DNA of 64,000 nt from Arcticibacterium sp047623945 (GTDB lineage: Bacteria > Bacteroidota > Bacteroidia > Cytophagales > Spirosomataceae): assembly GCA_047623945.1 (NCBI GenBank), contig JBLHOT010000011.1:9787-73786 (forward strand), written 5' to 3'. A model generated the notes under the pieces. The model was not told the DNA's origin. It made no database searches and saw only the letters and a program-made list of their open reading frames with translations. Made by a program: the position numbers and the translations under genes. Below, piece after piece: positions 9,157 through 17,535 of this stretch. Position 1 is the first letter of the stretch. Each line of letters opens with the position of its first letter.

Positions 9157-10980
9157 ATGAAATTAGCTTTTATTGATATTGCCATTATCCTGACTTACCT
9201 GGCCTCAACGGTAATCATCGGCCTGGTGCTCAAAAAGAGAGCAGAGCAGTCTAAGAATGACTATTTGCTTGGAGGGAACAAGATTCCATGGTACATGCTC
9301 GGTCTTTCAAATGCCTCTGGGATGTTTGATATTTCTGGAACCATGTGGTTGGTAACTTTGCTTTTTGTGTATGGACTGAAATCTGCTTGGATTCCATTTT
9401 TATGGCCTGTTTTTAATCAGATTTTCTTGATGGTTTTTATGTCTATTTGGTTACGGAAATCCAATGTAACTACTGGGGCGGAGTGGCTCAGGACTCGTTT
9501 TAGCGGTAGAGGAGAGCGAATGTCCCATTCTGTGATCGTCGTTTTCGCTATTATTTTGGGTCTGGGATATCTGGCTTATGGTTTTATAGGTATTGGTAAA
9601 TTTGTCGAGATATTTATTCCTTGGGAGGCCGTTTCGGCTTACGTTCCATTTGATATAACGCCAGAATATGTACCTCATTTTTATGGTATAGTCTTTACAT
9701 GCTTTGCGGTGTTTTACTCACTACTTGGTGGTATGCTAAGTATTGTGTGGGCAGATGTAATGCAGTTTGCTCTCATGGCTGTATCTGGAATAGTGATAGG
9801 AATTATTGCCATGAACGCAGTTTCTGGTGGAGCCCTTAATGTTCCAGATGGCTGGATGACGCCATTTTTTGGACAGAATTTGGATTTAGATTGGACTACT
9901 ATTATTCCTGAAGTAAACGAAAAAATCAAGAGTGATGGTTATAGTCTGTTCACTGTTTTCTTTATGATGATGCTTATCAAAGGCCTTTTGGTTTCCATGG
10001 CTGGCCCAGCTCCCACCTATGATATGCAGAAAATTTTATCAACTAAATCTCCTAGAGAAGCAGCACTAATGAGTGGTTCTGTAAGCCTTATTTTAATGCC
10101 ACTTCGTTATTTCATGATTGCAGGTTTTGGAGCCCTGGCTCTTATCTATTACGACAAGTTAGATTTGATGGTAGGTGGGGTTATTGATTTTGAGCAAATA
10201 TTGCCATCAGCTATTAATGAGTTTGTACCGGTGGGTTTACTTGGTCTTTTGTTGGCCGGTCTATTGGCCGCTTTTATGTCGACTTTTGCGGGAACATTAA
10301 ACGCCACTCAGGCTTATATCGTAAATGATATTTACCTGAAACACATAAAACCAGATGCAGATAATAACACCATAAAGCGAGTCAACTGGTCAGTAGGAAT
10401 TATTATGGTCATTATCAGCATATGCATGGGCTTTTATGCCAAAGATGTAAATGACTTACTGCAATGGATAGTGGGTGGCTTATATGGCTCTTATGTGGCA
10501 TCTAACATGCTAAAATGGTACTGGTGGCGATTTAATGGAACAGGGTTTTTCTGGGGAATGGTAGGAGGGCTAGTGCCTGCCTTATCTTTTAGATTCATCT
10601 TTGAGGGTGTTTTAGATACTTATACGTTCCCTTTAATGCTGTTGATTTCTCTCATAGGAGCCATAGCTGGAACTTACGCGGCTCCACCTACGGACGATGA
10701 AACATTGAAAAGTTTTTATAAGACAGTAAATCCATGGGGTTTCTGGGGACCAATAAAGGCCAAGGTATTGGCTGAAGACCCATCTTTTGTGCCTAATAAA
10801 GACTTCAAAAGAGATATGTTTAATGTAGTTGTTGGAATTATTTGGCAAACGGCCTTAGTCATATTTCCTATTTACCTAGTTTTCTTAAAAACGGTGCCAA
10901 CAATGATAGCTTTAGGTGTAGCTGTGGTGTGCACGTATATTTTGAAGAAAAACTGGTTTGATAAATTACCGAAAGACTAA
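9157..10980 (+). CDS. Sodium:solute symporter (SSS family)
   Basis: A 607-residue inner-membrane protein with about 13-14 hydrophobic helices. It begins with a short outside tail, then TYLASTVIIGLVLKKRAE and the typical SSS opening NDYLLGGNKIPWYMLGLSNASGMFD. It belongs to the solute:sodium symporter family (SGLT, PutP, PanF). The length and the neighbouring GH1 beta-glucosidase suggest sugar uptake, but no residue fixes the substrate. A hairpin with a T tract follows 20 bases after the stop and could end its transcript, in which case the GH1 gene needs its own promoter or read-through. Confidence 0.85.
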   Translation: MKLAFIDIAIILTYLASTVIIGLVLKKRAEQSKNDYLLGGNKIPWYMLGLSNASGMFDISGTMWLVTLLFVYGLKSAWIPFLWPVFNQIFLMVFMSIWLRKSNVTTGAEWLRTRFSGRGERMSHSVIVVFAIILGLGYLAYGFIGIGKFVEIFIPWEAVSAYVPFDITPEYVPHFYGIVFTCFAVFYSLLGGMLSIVWADVMQFALMAVSGIVIGIIAMNAVSGGALNVPDGWMTPFFGQNLDLDWTTIIPEVNEKIKSDGYSLFTVFFMMMLIKGLLVSMAGPAPTYDMQKILSTKSPREAALMSGSVSLILMPLRYFMIAGFGALALIYYDKLDLMVGGVIDFEQILPSAINEFVPVGLLGLLLAGLLAAFMSTFAGTLNATQAYIVNDIYLKHIKPDADNNTIKRVNWSVGIIMVIISICMGFYAKDVNDLLQWIVGGLYGSYVASNMLKWYWWRFNGTGFFWGMVGGLVPALSFRFIFEGVLDTYTFPLMLLISLIGAIAGTYAAPPTDDETLKSFYKTVNPWGFWGPIKAKVLAEDPSFVPNKDFKRDMFNVVVGIIWQTALVIFPIYLVFLKTVPTMIALGVAVVCTYILKKNWFDKLPKD

Positions 10981-11000
10981 TCTTAGATCACCTCACGCTG

Positions 11001-11029
11001 CCCTCTCCTCAGGGAGAGGGTTCTTTTTT
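11001..11029 (+). terminator. Hairpin plus T tract after the symporter gene
   Basis: The 8-bp stem CCCTCTCC/GGAGAGGG with loop TCAG is followed by TTCTTTTTT. This is the form of an intrinsic terminator for the symporter gene, which ends at 10980. The same hairpin is the left boundary of the DUF559 element, so it may have arrived with it. Confidence 0.55.
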
Positions 11030-11030
11030 A

Positions 11031-11419
11031 ATGGAATCGCATAGTAAGCTACATCAAGGTGCCCCTAAAGTCAATTTCGAATTGGCTCGTAGGGTACGGA
11101 AAAATTCGTCCGAGTCGGAGAAATTACTTTGGCAAAGCCTACGGAATAGAAGATTTAAGAATTCCAAGTTTAGAAGACAGCATCCTCTTGGGCCATTTAT
11201 AGCTAACATTTCTTGTCATTCTGCTAAATTGTAGTGGAATTAGATGGAGAAATCCATCTGGATGAGGAGGCCATTGAATATGACAATATGCGAGATAGGT
11301 CAATGACGAATAAGGGAATAAAAGTGCTGAGATTTAGCAATAGAGAAGTGTTTACCGAAATGAACAATGTTTTGAAAAGAATAGGGGAGTATTTATTTTT
11401 TGTAAAACAGCGAAATTAA
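11031..11419 (+). pseudogene. DUF559 very-short-patch-repair-like endonuclease, frameshifted
   Basis: The first 67 codons encode the N-terminal half of a DUF559 endonuclease (RKNSSESEKLLWQSLRNR and KFRRQHPLGPF). A stop then occurs at 11232-11234, and the rest continues in another frame from VELDGEIHLDEEA through KGIKVLRFSNREV. Adding one base near 11231 joins the halves into AKLVVELDGE, the usual family order, with the catalytic Glu and Asp of the PD-(D/E)XK fold. The lesion is a one-base deletion. The gene is normally about 120-130 codons, so nothing else is missing. It sits between two hairpins inside the putative mobile element. Confidence 0.75.
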
Positions 11420-11425
11420 CAATTG

Positions 11426-11447
11426 CCCTTCTCCTCTAGGAGAAGGG
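11426..11447. repeat. Right-hand hairpin of the DUF559 element
   Basis: A 10-base perfect inverted repeat, CCCTTCTCCT and AGGAGAAGGG, separated by two bases. It resembles the left hairpin at 11001-11020 with one extra T. No T tract follows on the plus strand, so it is less likely to be a terminator and more likely an element boundary. Confidence 0.6.
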
Positions 11448-11483
11448 TCAAGCTAGCTGGAATGATGAGGTAAGAATAACAAA

Positions 11484-12863
11484 ATGAAAAAATTTCCTAA
11501 AAACTTTACTTGGGGTGGGGCGACCTCCTCTTATCAAATAGAAGGTGCTTATAACGAAGATGGCAAAGGCCCGTCCATTTGGGATGTGTTTTGTTTGATT
11601 CCGGGTAAAGTGGCTAATGGAGACACTGGCAACATAGCCTGTGACCATTACCACAGAATAGAAGAAGACGTAGCTCTAATGAAGAAGTTAGGGTTAAAGG
11701 CTTATCGTTTTTCCATTGCATGGCCGCGTATAATACCCGCTGGAACAGGAAAAGTAGAACCTAGAGGCATTGCTTTTTATAATCGATTAATAGACGAATT
11801 GATTAAGAACGACATAGAACCGTGGGTTACGCTCTATCATTGGGATTTACCAGCAGCTTTAGAGTTTGAAATAGACGGCTGGGTTGGTGATGGCATTTCA
11901 GACGCATTCGCAGCTTATGCCGACGTTTGTTTTAGGGCCTTTGGTGATAGAGTGAAAAATTGGATTACTATCAATGAAGCTTGGGTAGTTGCCATTTTGG
12001 GTTACGGACATGGCGTTTTTGCCCCAGGGAAGAAATCTGGTGATTTGCCTTACATAGCAGGTCATAATTTATTGAAAGCTCATGGGAAAGCCGTGGATAT
12101 TTACCGTAAGAAGTATCAGCCTTCTCAGAAAGGAAGAATTGGGATAACGAATAATTGCGATTGGCGTGAGCCCCTCACAAACTCGCAAGCAGATAAAGAC
12201 GCAGCCGAAAGGGCAATGGAGTTTTTCATAGCTTGGTTTGCCGATCCGATCTATAAAGGAGACTATCCAGCTTCTATGAAAGAAAGGCTGGGTGACAGAC
12301 TACCTACTTTTACTGAAGAGGAAATCGGGATGATTAAAGATTCGTCAGACTTCTTTGGTCTTAACCATTATACAACGATGTTCGCCTCTGATTCTACAGG
12401 AAAAGTAGAAGAAGGCTCTGTCTATGGAAACGGCGGACTGTCAGAAGACCAAGAGGTGAATTTAAGTGTAGACCCAAATTGGAAACTAACAGATATGAAA
12501 TGGGCGATAGTGCCTTGGGGCTGTCAAAAGCTGCTAGAATGGTTGGCTGCGAGATACGATAACCCTGAGATTTATATTACAGAAAACGGATGTGCTTTTG
12601 ATGACAAGTTAGTTGATGGTAAGGTGGAGGACCAAGACCGCAAAGAGTTTTTTGAAGGCTATTTATCAGCGGTGCATGGAGCCATGGGAAATGGGGTAAA
12701 TATGGGTGGTTATTTCATTTGGTCTTTGATGGATAATTTTGAGTGGGCATCAGGCTATGATAAGAAATTCGGAATTACATACATAGAAGAGGAGACGCTG
12801 AACCGTGTACCAAAAACCTCTGCTTTTTGGTATGCTGAAGTGATTAAAAATGACGGGTTTTAA
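11484..12863 (+). CDS. Beta-glucosidase, glycoside hydrolase family 1
   Basis: A 459-residue GH1 (beta/alpha)8 enzyme of the usual length with no signal peptide, so cytoplasmic. The acid/base Glu165 lies in ITINEAW and the nucleophile Glu367 in YITENG. The N-terminal FTWGGATSSYQIEG block and YHWDLP after residue 118 complete the family signature. It hydrolyses beta-linked disaccharides or aryl glucosides to free sugar. The symporter gene upstream (past the DUF559 element) and the overlapping thioesterase gene downstream suggest an operon for uptake and cleavage of beta-glycosides. The gene is intact. Confidence 0.93.
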   Translation: MKKFPKNFTWGGATSSYQIEGAYNEDGKGPSIWDVFCLIPGKVANGDTGNIACDHYHRIEEDVALMKKLGLKAYRFSIAWPRIIPAGTGKVEPRGIAFYNRLIDELIKNDIEPWVTLYHWDLPAALEFEIDGWVGDGISDAFAAYADVCFRAFGDRVKNWITINEAWVVAILGYGHGVFAPGKKSGDLPYIAGHNLLKAHGKAVDIYRKKYQPSQKGRIGITNNCDWREPLTNSQADKDAAERAMEFFIAWFADPIYKGDYPASMKERLGDRLPTFTEEEIGMIKDSSDFFGLNHYTTMFASDSTGKVEEGSVYGNGGLSEDQEVNLSVDPNWKLTDMKWAIVPWGCQKLLEWLAARYDNPEIYITENGCAFDDKLVDGKVEDQDRKEFFEGYLSAVHGAMGNGVNMGGYFIWSLMDNFEWASGYDKKFGITYIEEETLNRVPKTSAFWYAEVIKNDGF

Positions 12864-13321
12864 TGGATAATTTGAACGAACAGTTTTTTGGCACTTTAAG
12901 TAAAATGTCTGGTGACAAAATGATGTTTCCCCCGCCGTTTATGGAAGGAATGGGAATGGAAGTGTTAGAGCATATACAAGGAGAATCTGTTAAAATTAGC
13001 ATACCAGTAAAACCCATATATAATAATCCTTTAGGAACCACCTTTGGCGGTTATTATGGTGTTTTCTTTGATATGGCTTTTGGTCCGTTTTCTAGCTTGG
13101 CAGCTAAAGCCCCCACAAGCACTTTGGACTTGAATATTTGGTTTATTAAATCACTCTCTCCTGCCGATGAAAGAGTACTAATAGAGGCAAAAGTTGTCAA
13201 TTTGAGTAAAAATTACTTGCTTTTATCTGCTGAAGCCAAGAATCTATCTGGCGAATTAGTGGCGATAGCCACTTCAAGGACGCTTATTCTTGATGTGAGT
13301 AGAATGAAATCATTGACATAG
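12863..13321 (+). CDS. PaaI-type hotdog-fold thioesterase
   Basis: A 152-residue protein with the hotdog thioesterase pattern: NPLGTTFGGYYGVFFDMAFGP at about residue 52, then DLNIWFIKSL and a second beta sheet ending ATSRTLIL. PaaI/YbgC-like enzymes hydrolyse acyl-CoA thioesters in the cytoplasm; DUF4442 proteins share this fold and are an alternative name. The ATG overlaps the last base of the GH1 stop codon (TAATG), so the two genes are translationally coupled. No link between a thioesterase and sugar use is evident. Confidence 0.75.
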   Translation: MDNLNEQFFGTLSKMSGDKMMFPPPFMEGMGMEVLEHIQGESVKISIPVKPIYNNPLGTTFGGYYGVFFDMAFGPFSSLAAKAPTSTLDLNIWFIKSLSPADERVLIEAKVVNLSKNYLLLSAEAKNLSGELVAIATSRTLILDVSRMKSLT

Positions 13322-13329
13322 CAAAGACT

Positions 13330-14133
13330 ATGGAGTTACTCATTCAAATCATTTTTGCGGTGGCTATTACCATTGGAATCTATAAAACACTCCAACATAG
13401 TGTTGATTCTGTTGGAGAGGATGTTAGTAGTCAGTTTAGGAAGATAAATCTTAGTTTTTATAAACTAGATTCTAATCAACTTGAGATACTGGAGACTAAT
13501 TTTGGTAACTATATGAATTCTTTATCTCATGAAGAGAAACTGACTTTCAAGCAAAAGGTGGCTAAGTTTATAAAAGCAAAAACATTTATTGATCGTGGAG
13601 GAATGGCTGAAGTCTTAGTACATCAAAAAGTGTTGGTAGCTGCTTGTGCCATTCAAGTCACTTTTGGTTTCCCAGATATATTTTTAAGACATTATAAAAG
13701 GGTATTGCTGTATCCTACCGGATATGGTACTACAGAAGTTGGGCTCCATCAAAATGAGCATGAGAATTTGAGAGAAACGCTAGTGCTTTCTCGTGATAAT
13801 TTTCTCAAAGATTATAGTGGAACCAGGAATTTGAGTCTTTATGAAATGGCTCATGCTCTGGTGTATCAGAATTACTTGGGCAATAAAGAATACAATTTAT
13901 TGAGCGACGAATCATTAAATGACTTAAAGCATTTGATGGGGGTGTACAAGTTAAATCTTGAGCACCCTGTTTATCAATTATTAGGGATAGATGCTTTAGG
14001 GAATATCTATGAGTTCTTTGCTATAGCAGTAGAAAATTTCTTTGAGAGACCACATATTCTAAGAGAAAGTACTCCAGAATTACATATGTATATTTCTAGA
14101 ATTCTTCGGCAAAACCTATCTCAGTTAAAGTGA
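13330..14133 (+). CDS. MtfA-like peptidase homologue with a degenerate zinc motif
   Basis: A 267-residue protein with one N-terminal membrane helix (residues 2-20) and an MtfA/DUF980-like domain. Family landmarks are LLYPTGY near 127, the helix LSLYEMAHAL at 168-177 and the late block EFFAIAVENFFERP (228-241). Active MtfA peptidases have HExxH at the helix; here the first His is Tyr171, leaving Glu172, His175 and the late Glu235. It may have lost zinc proteolysis or bind metal differently. It lies 9 bases after the thioesterase gene, so probably in the same transcript. The call rests on motif order; distant alternatives are possible. Confidence 0.6.
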   Translation: MELLIQIIFAVAITIGIYKTLQHSVDSVGEDVSSQFRKINLSFYKLDSNQLEILETNFGNYMNSLSHEEKLTFKQKVAKFIKAKTFIDRGGMAEVLVHQKVLVAACAIQVTFGFPDIFLRHYKRVLLYPTGYGTTEVGLHQNEHENLRETLVLSRDNFLKDYSGTRNLSLYEMAHALVYQNYLGNKEYNLLSDESLNDLKHLMGVYKLNLEHPVYQLLGIDALGNIYEFFAIAVENFFERPHILRESTPELHMYISRILRQNLSQLK

Positions 14134-14136
14134 TAT

Positions 14137-14158
14137 AAGTATGTTGATATACTTTTAA
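14137..14158. terminator. Weak stem-loop in a convergent gap
   Basis: AAGTAT and ATACTT form a 6-bp stem with a 6-base loop, followed by TT on the plus strand. It lies between the converging MtfA-like and msrA genes and could be a weak terminator. The stem is short and A/T-rich. Confidence 0.3.
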
Positions 14159-14184
14159 GCCTTTACATTAATTCTAGTATGGCA

Positions 14185-14817
14185 TTAATGCCCTTCCTTC
14201 TTCAACAATTCAGGAAATTTGGCTTTGAACTTGTTTAATCTAGGTACAGATACCGCTCTTATGTAAGATTGATTTGGATTACGTCTTTCGTAATCTTGAT
14301 GATAATCTTCGCCTTTCCAAAATTTCATGAAAGGTATGATCTCGGTAACAATAGGCTCATTAAACTCTTCGGCTATCGCTGCCTTTGCAGTTTTTGCAAT
14401 AGCTTTTTCTTCTTTATTCTTAAAGAAAATAATAGAGCGATAAGAATCCCCAAAATCTGGTCTTTGTCCTACTGTGGTTGGGTCTTGTGAACCATAAAAT
14501 ACCTTAACCAATGTTTCAAAGCTTACTACAGTTGGGTCATAATAAACTTCTACCACCTCGGCATGGCTTGTAATGTGAGAGGCCACTTGCTGGTAGGTCG
14601 GGTTAGATTCTCTACCTCCAGCATAACCAGATATTACTTCTTTTACACCTTCTACACTTTCATAGATTGCTTCCACACACCAAAAGCATCCTGAAGCAAA
14701 ATAGGCCGTTTCTAATCCAGCGAGTTCAGTCTCGTCTGTGGCTTGGTAATTATCACTGGTGCTTTGGCACTCTTGCATATTAAAAAGAAAGAATAAGGCA
14801 ATAAATAAGGTTTTCAT
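14185..14817 (-). CDS. msrA: Peptide methionine (S)-S-oxide reductase, exported
   Basis: A 210-residue MsrA with the signature GCFWC containing catalytic Cys44, followed by EAIYESVEGVKEVISGYAGG. GDSYRSIIFF and the late block EDYHQDY are also standard. The enzyme reduces S-methionine sulfoxide in proteins. An N-terminal hydrophobic stretch with a Cys at residue 17 (NMQECQ) suggests export, perhaps as a lipoprotein, although the lipobox is poor. The recycling cysteines are not obvious. The gene is the last of a minus-strand run (GH31, unknown, SGNH, kynU, msrA) and begins 12 bases after kynU ends. Confidence 0.93.
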   Translation of the reverse strand: MKTLFIALFFLFNMQECQSTSDNYQATDETELAGLETAYFASGCFWCVEAIYESVEGVKEVISGYAGGRESNPTYQQVASHITSHAEVVEVYYDPTVVSFETLVKVFYGSQDPTTVGQRPDFGDSYRSIIFFKNKEEKAIAKTAKAAIAEEFNEPIVTEIIPFMKFWKGEDYHQDYERRNPNQSYIRAVSVPRLNKFKAKFPELLKKEGH

Positions 14818-14829
14818 TTTATCTCGTAG

Positions 14830-16098
14830 TTAAATAACGCCAGTCTTTTCAGCAGAATGGCTTAGGTATTCTTTGGTATCCACTATTTCTACTAAACGCA
14901 AAACAGCTTCATACAATTCTGTAAAACTCAGGTATAACGGTGTCAAAGCAATTCTGATGACATTAGGCGGGCGATGATCCGTTATGAATTGTTTCCTTTC
15001 TATACGAGGTTCAATGAGAGAAAGATTTATTCTATATGCTTCTTTATGTGTTAAACATATGTGGGACCCTCTTTGAGTTGCTTCTAAAGGGGTCTCAACG
15101 AGAAATTCTCTTTCTTTCAGAAATAATTGAAACAAATGAATGAACATATCAAATAGCTTTATCGACTTCTCATGAATGTTTTCCATACCGGCTTCTAAGA
15201 ATAAATCAAGGCCAGGTTCTATACCTTTGGCCGAAAGTATAGGAACTGTGCCCACCGCAAAACCTCTGACGGTCTTACTAGATTTAAATTTCGGACTAAA
15301 CTCAAACGGTTTCTCATGTGAAAACCAACCTGCTATTGGGTTCTTAAGTTTAGCTTGTAAAGCCTTGGACACATAAAGAAATGCCGGTGCCCCGGGTCCT
15401 CCATTTAAGTATTTGTAGGTACAGCCTACGGCCAAATCCATTTTCATGCTTTTAACATCAATAGGCACTGATCCCACAGAATGACTTAAATCCCAGAGGT
15501 TTAGTGTTCCGTTTTTTTGGCAAGTTTCATTTATACATTTTACATCATACTGGAAGGCATTTTTATACGTCACATGACTTAAGCTAAGCAAAGCAGTTTG
15601 CTCAGAAAATGACGAAAGAATATGCTCATTCGTACTATCAAAAGCTCCTTGTTCTACCACCTTTAAGTGGTTATTTTCAAAAGATTGATGACAAAGTTCT
15701 TGAAGAATATATAAGTCGCTCGGGAAGTTTAACTCGTCAGTAAGTATTTCTGCTTTATTCTCCTGCATTTTTAATGCAGCAAAAGCCAGTTTATAAAGAT
15801 TCACAGAAACACTATCTGTAATTAGAACCTCATCAGGTTCTGCATTTATAAGTTGAGCTATTTTGGCCGCAATACGCCTTGTACTGTGTAGCCAATCTTC
15901 ATTCCAACTCCTGATAAGTCTGCTGCCCCATTGGTGTTCAATGGTTTCATGAAGTAATGCCTTGGTTTTTAGTGGAAGTGGACCTAAAGAATTGCCGTCT
16001 AGGTATACCGTCTCAGGATCTAATTGAAATTTAGCTTTGAATGACCTTAAGGGGTCTTTTTGGTCTAATTCTTTGATTTTGTTTGCTATATCACTCAT
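14830..16098 (-). CDS. kynU: Kynureninase
   Basis: A 422-residue PLP enzyme of fold type I and normal kynureninase length. VYLDGNSLGPLP at 31-42 is the family N-terminal block, and Lys229 in GCTYKYLNGGPG is the expected PLP lysine. It cleaves kynurenine or 3-hydroxykynurenine to (3-hydroxy)anthranilate and alanine in the cytoplasm. No other kynurenine-pathway gene (tryptophan dioxygenase, monooxygenase, 3-HAA dioxygenase) lies nearby, so the pathway is presumably completed elsewhere. Its start overlaps the SGNH gene end by 4 bases (ATGA), supporting co-translation. Confidence 0.93.
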   Translation of the reverse strand: MSDIANKIKELDQKDPLRSFKAKFQLDPETVYLDGNSLGPLPLKTKALLHETIEHQWGSRLIRSWNEDWLHSTRRIAAKIAQLINAEPDEVLITDSVSVNLYKLAFAALKMQENKAEILTDELNFPSDLYILQELCHQSFENNHLKVVEQGAFDSTNEHILSSFSEQTALLSLSHVTYKNAFQYDVKCINETCQKNGTLNLWDLSHSVGSVPIDVKSMKMDLAVGCTYKYLNGGPGAPAFLYVSKALQAKLKNPIAGWFSHEKPFEFSPKFKSSKTVRGFAVGTVPILSAKGIEPGLDLFLEAGMENIHEKSIKLFDMFIHLFQLFLKEREFLVETPLEATQRGSHICLTHKEAYRINLSLIEPRIERKQFITDHRPPNVIRIALTPLYLSFTELYEAVLRLVEIVDTKEYLSHSAEKTGVI

Positions 16099-16781
16099 TT
16101 CCCTAATACTTTCAAAATATCATCAGTGATGAGTGCCACCCATTGTCCATACATTTTTGCGGAAGGGTGCAATCCATCAGATGCCACGAGTTCTCTATCA
16201 TCAATTGCTTGTCTAGAAATGGGGGTAATATCAAAAAAAGGTATCCCTTTAGCATCACATATAGTCTTTTGAGCGGCATTAAAAGCATCTATTTCCCTTC
16301 CTATTTTTGCTGGATTCCGAGATTGAGCGAATGCAGTTACACCATAATCCGGAATGGAGACCACGAAAACCTGAGATTTATCATTACTCGCAAAGCCAAT
16401 AGCTCTTTCTAATAAAGCCTCAAACTCCTTTTTAAATTCCTCTATAGACAAGCCTCTGAATTGGTTATTTACCCCAATAAGTAACGATACCAAATCATAG
16501 TTACTTTTAGGTGAATTACTATTTATTCCCTCATTTAAATCACTGGTAGTCCAGCCTGTTTTGGCGATGATTCTTGGCATCCCTATCTCGAGTCCTTCTG
16601 CCGCAAGGGCCTTTTGTAGTTGATTTGGCCATCTTTCACTCTCAGGAACACTTTCTCCAATGGTATAAGAATCGCCCAAGGCCAGATATGTCAGGCTGTT
16701 TTGACTTACTGACTTCACAGTATTCTTTGAGCAACCAACAGCAATTAAGAATGAAAGTAGGAGTAGACTTAACTTCATCAT
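16095..16781 (-). CDS. SGNH/GDSL-family esterase lipoprotein
   Basis: A 228-residue SGNH hydrolase. I use the ATG at 16781 because it opens a lipoprotein signal with Cys17 (IAVGCS); a TTG at 16805 would overlap the upstream gene and add residues before the signal. Ser38 lies in LALGDSYTIGES (block I), GVNNQF carries the block III Asn, and the Asp-His pair is in DGLHPSAKMY near the C-terminus. Such enzymes hydrolyse esters of lipids or carbohydrates at the periplasmic or outer-membrane face. The substrate is unknown. The neighbouring GH31 gene suggests, without proof, deacylation of a glycan. Confidence 0.85.
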   Translation of the reverse strand: MMKLSLLLLSFLIAVGCSKNTVKSVSQNSLTYLALGDSYTIGESVPESERWPNQLQKALAAEGLEIGMPRIIAKTGWTTSDLNEGINSNSPKSNYDLVSLLIGVNNQFRGLSIEEFKKEFEALLERAIGFASNDKSQVFVVSIPDYGVTAFAQSRNPAKIGREIDAFNAAQKTICDAKGIPFFDITPISRQAIDDRELVASDGLHPSAKMYGQWVALITDDILKVLGK

Positions 16782-16791
16782 AGTTCTGTAC

Positions 16792-17532
16792 TTATTTTGA
16801 TTCAAATATTTTTTGAAGAAACTCTCTTTCTAATCGAATGACAAATTCCAAAACTTTGGTCTGGTTTTCAGGACTTAATTGAGCAAAAAGGGCGTCACCT
16901 TTTGCGATAATGGTTCTTCCAATTTGCAGACCTTTTATATCTTCAGATGTATAAACGGTACCTTTTGCTTTCATTATTCCAATCAACCCATCCATTAAAA
17001 GAATGATTTTTGATACAAGTTCTCGATCATACAGGGTTTCAAATAGATTTTGGGCACCTTGAATAAATTCCTCGATTTCGTTTGGTTCTAAGGCTTTAAT
17101 AAGGTCTTTTATTTCTAAAGTCGCCTGAGGGTCTGTTTGTCTAAGGTCCGTAGCTCGTTCTATTAGCTTATTCTCAAAGTTATTTGCTCCGCGAAAGGAA
17201 CTCAATGCTTTAAGCCCAGCTTTAAATATTTTAGGAAGATGCCTCCCAAACTTAAAGAGCAGCTTTGTGGAGTCCATTAAAACTTGGAAGAGTTTACTGG
17301 GATGTTTGATGTATCCGTCAAGGGCCTCAAAGGCCTCATTTAGCTCATCTCTTTTAGTTGGATTTGGGTATAAATACTCTAAAAAGAAAGCCTTAAAAGC
17401 ATCTACTTGTTCTCTAGTAAACGAATCTGGAAAATCTGGTTGTTGACTGATTTTATCAAAATCATACCTTTCTGCTATTATAGCACGGTAACCAATAATA
17501 ACTTCGTTTAGTAACCCCTTCTCTAACCCCAT
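16792..17532 (-). CDS. Uncharacterised helical protein
   Basis: A 246-residue protein I do not recognise. It has no signal peptide or membrane helix and looks almost fully alpha-helical, rich in Glu, Lys, Leu and Phe with short amphipathic repeats (KLLFKFGRHLPKIFKAGLKAL near 90-110). No catalytic motif is seen. It lies between a GH31 gene (3-base gap) and an SGNH esterase gene in one minus-strand run, so it is co-transcribed with carbohydrate enzymes. The composition matches its neighbours, so there is no sign of transfer. Confidence 0.7.
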   Translation of the reverse strand: MGLEKGLLNEVIIGYRAIIAERYDFDKISQQPDFPDSFTREQVDAFKAFFLEYLYPNPTKRDELNEAFEALDGYIKHPSKLFQVLMDSTKLLFKFGRHLPKIFKAGLKALSSFRGANNFENKLIERATDLRQTDPQATLEIKDLIKALEPNEIEEFIQGAQNLFETLYDRELVSKIILLMDGLIGIMKAKGTVYTSEDIKGLQIGRTIIAKGDALFAQLSPENQTKVLEFVIRLEREFLQKIFESK

Positions 17533-17535
17533 ATA

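Larger units (their letters stand above)
10991..11470. mobile_element. Hairpin-bounded DUF559 endonuclease element (putative)
   Basis: A segment of about 480 bases is inserted between the symporter and GH1 genes. Its left edge reads CCTCAC, four bases, then the hairpin CCCTCTCC/GGAGAGGG (11001-11020). Its right edge is the hairpin CCCTTCTCCT/AGGAGAAGGG (11426-11447), followed 17 bases later by ATGAGG, the inverse of the left CCTCA. Together these are imperfect terminal inverted repeats around the broken DUF559 gene. From general knowledge, small DUF559 endonuclease genes in Bacteroidota are often bracketed by CCCTCTCC-type hairpins, which fits a homing-like mobile unit. Mobility is inferred; no target-site duplication was identified. 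Confidence 0.55.

Noticed and set aside
11031..11419. Two separate short genes in place of one broken DUF559 gene
   Set aside because: The two frames join into one normal DUF559 sequence by adding one base, and neither half is a complete domain.
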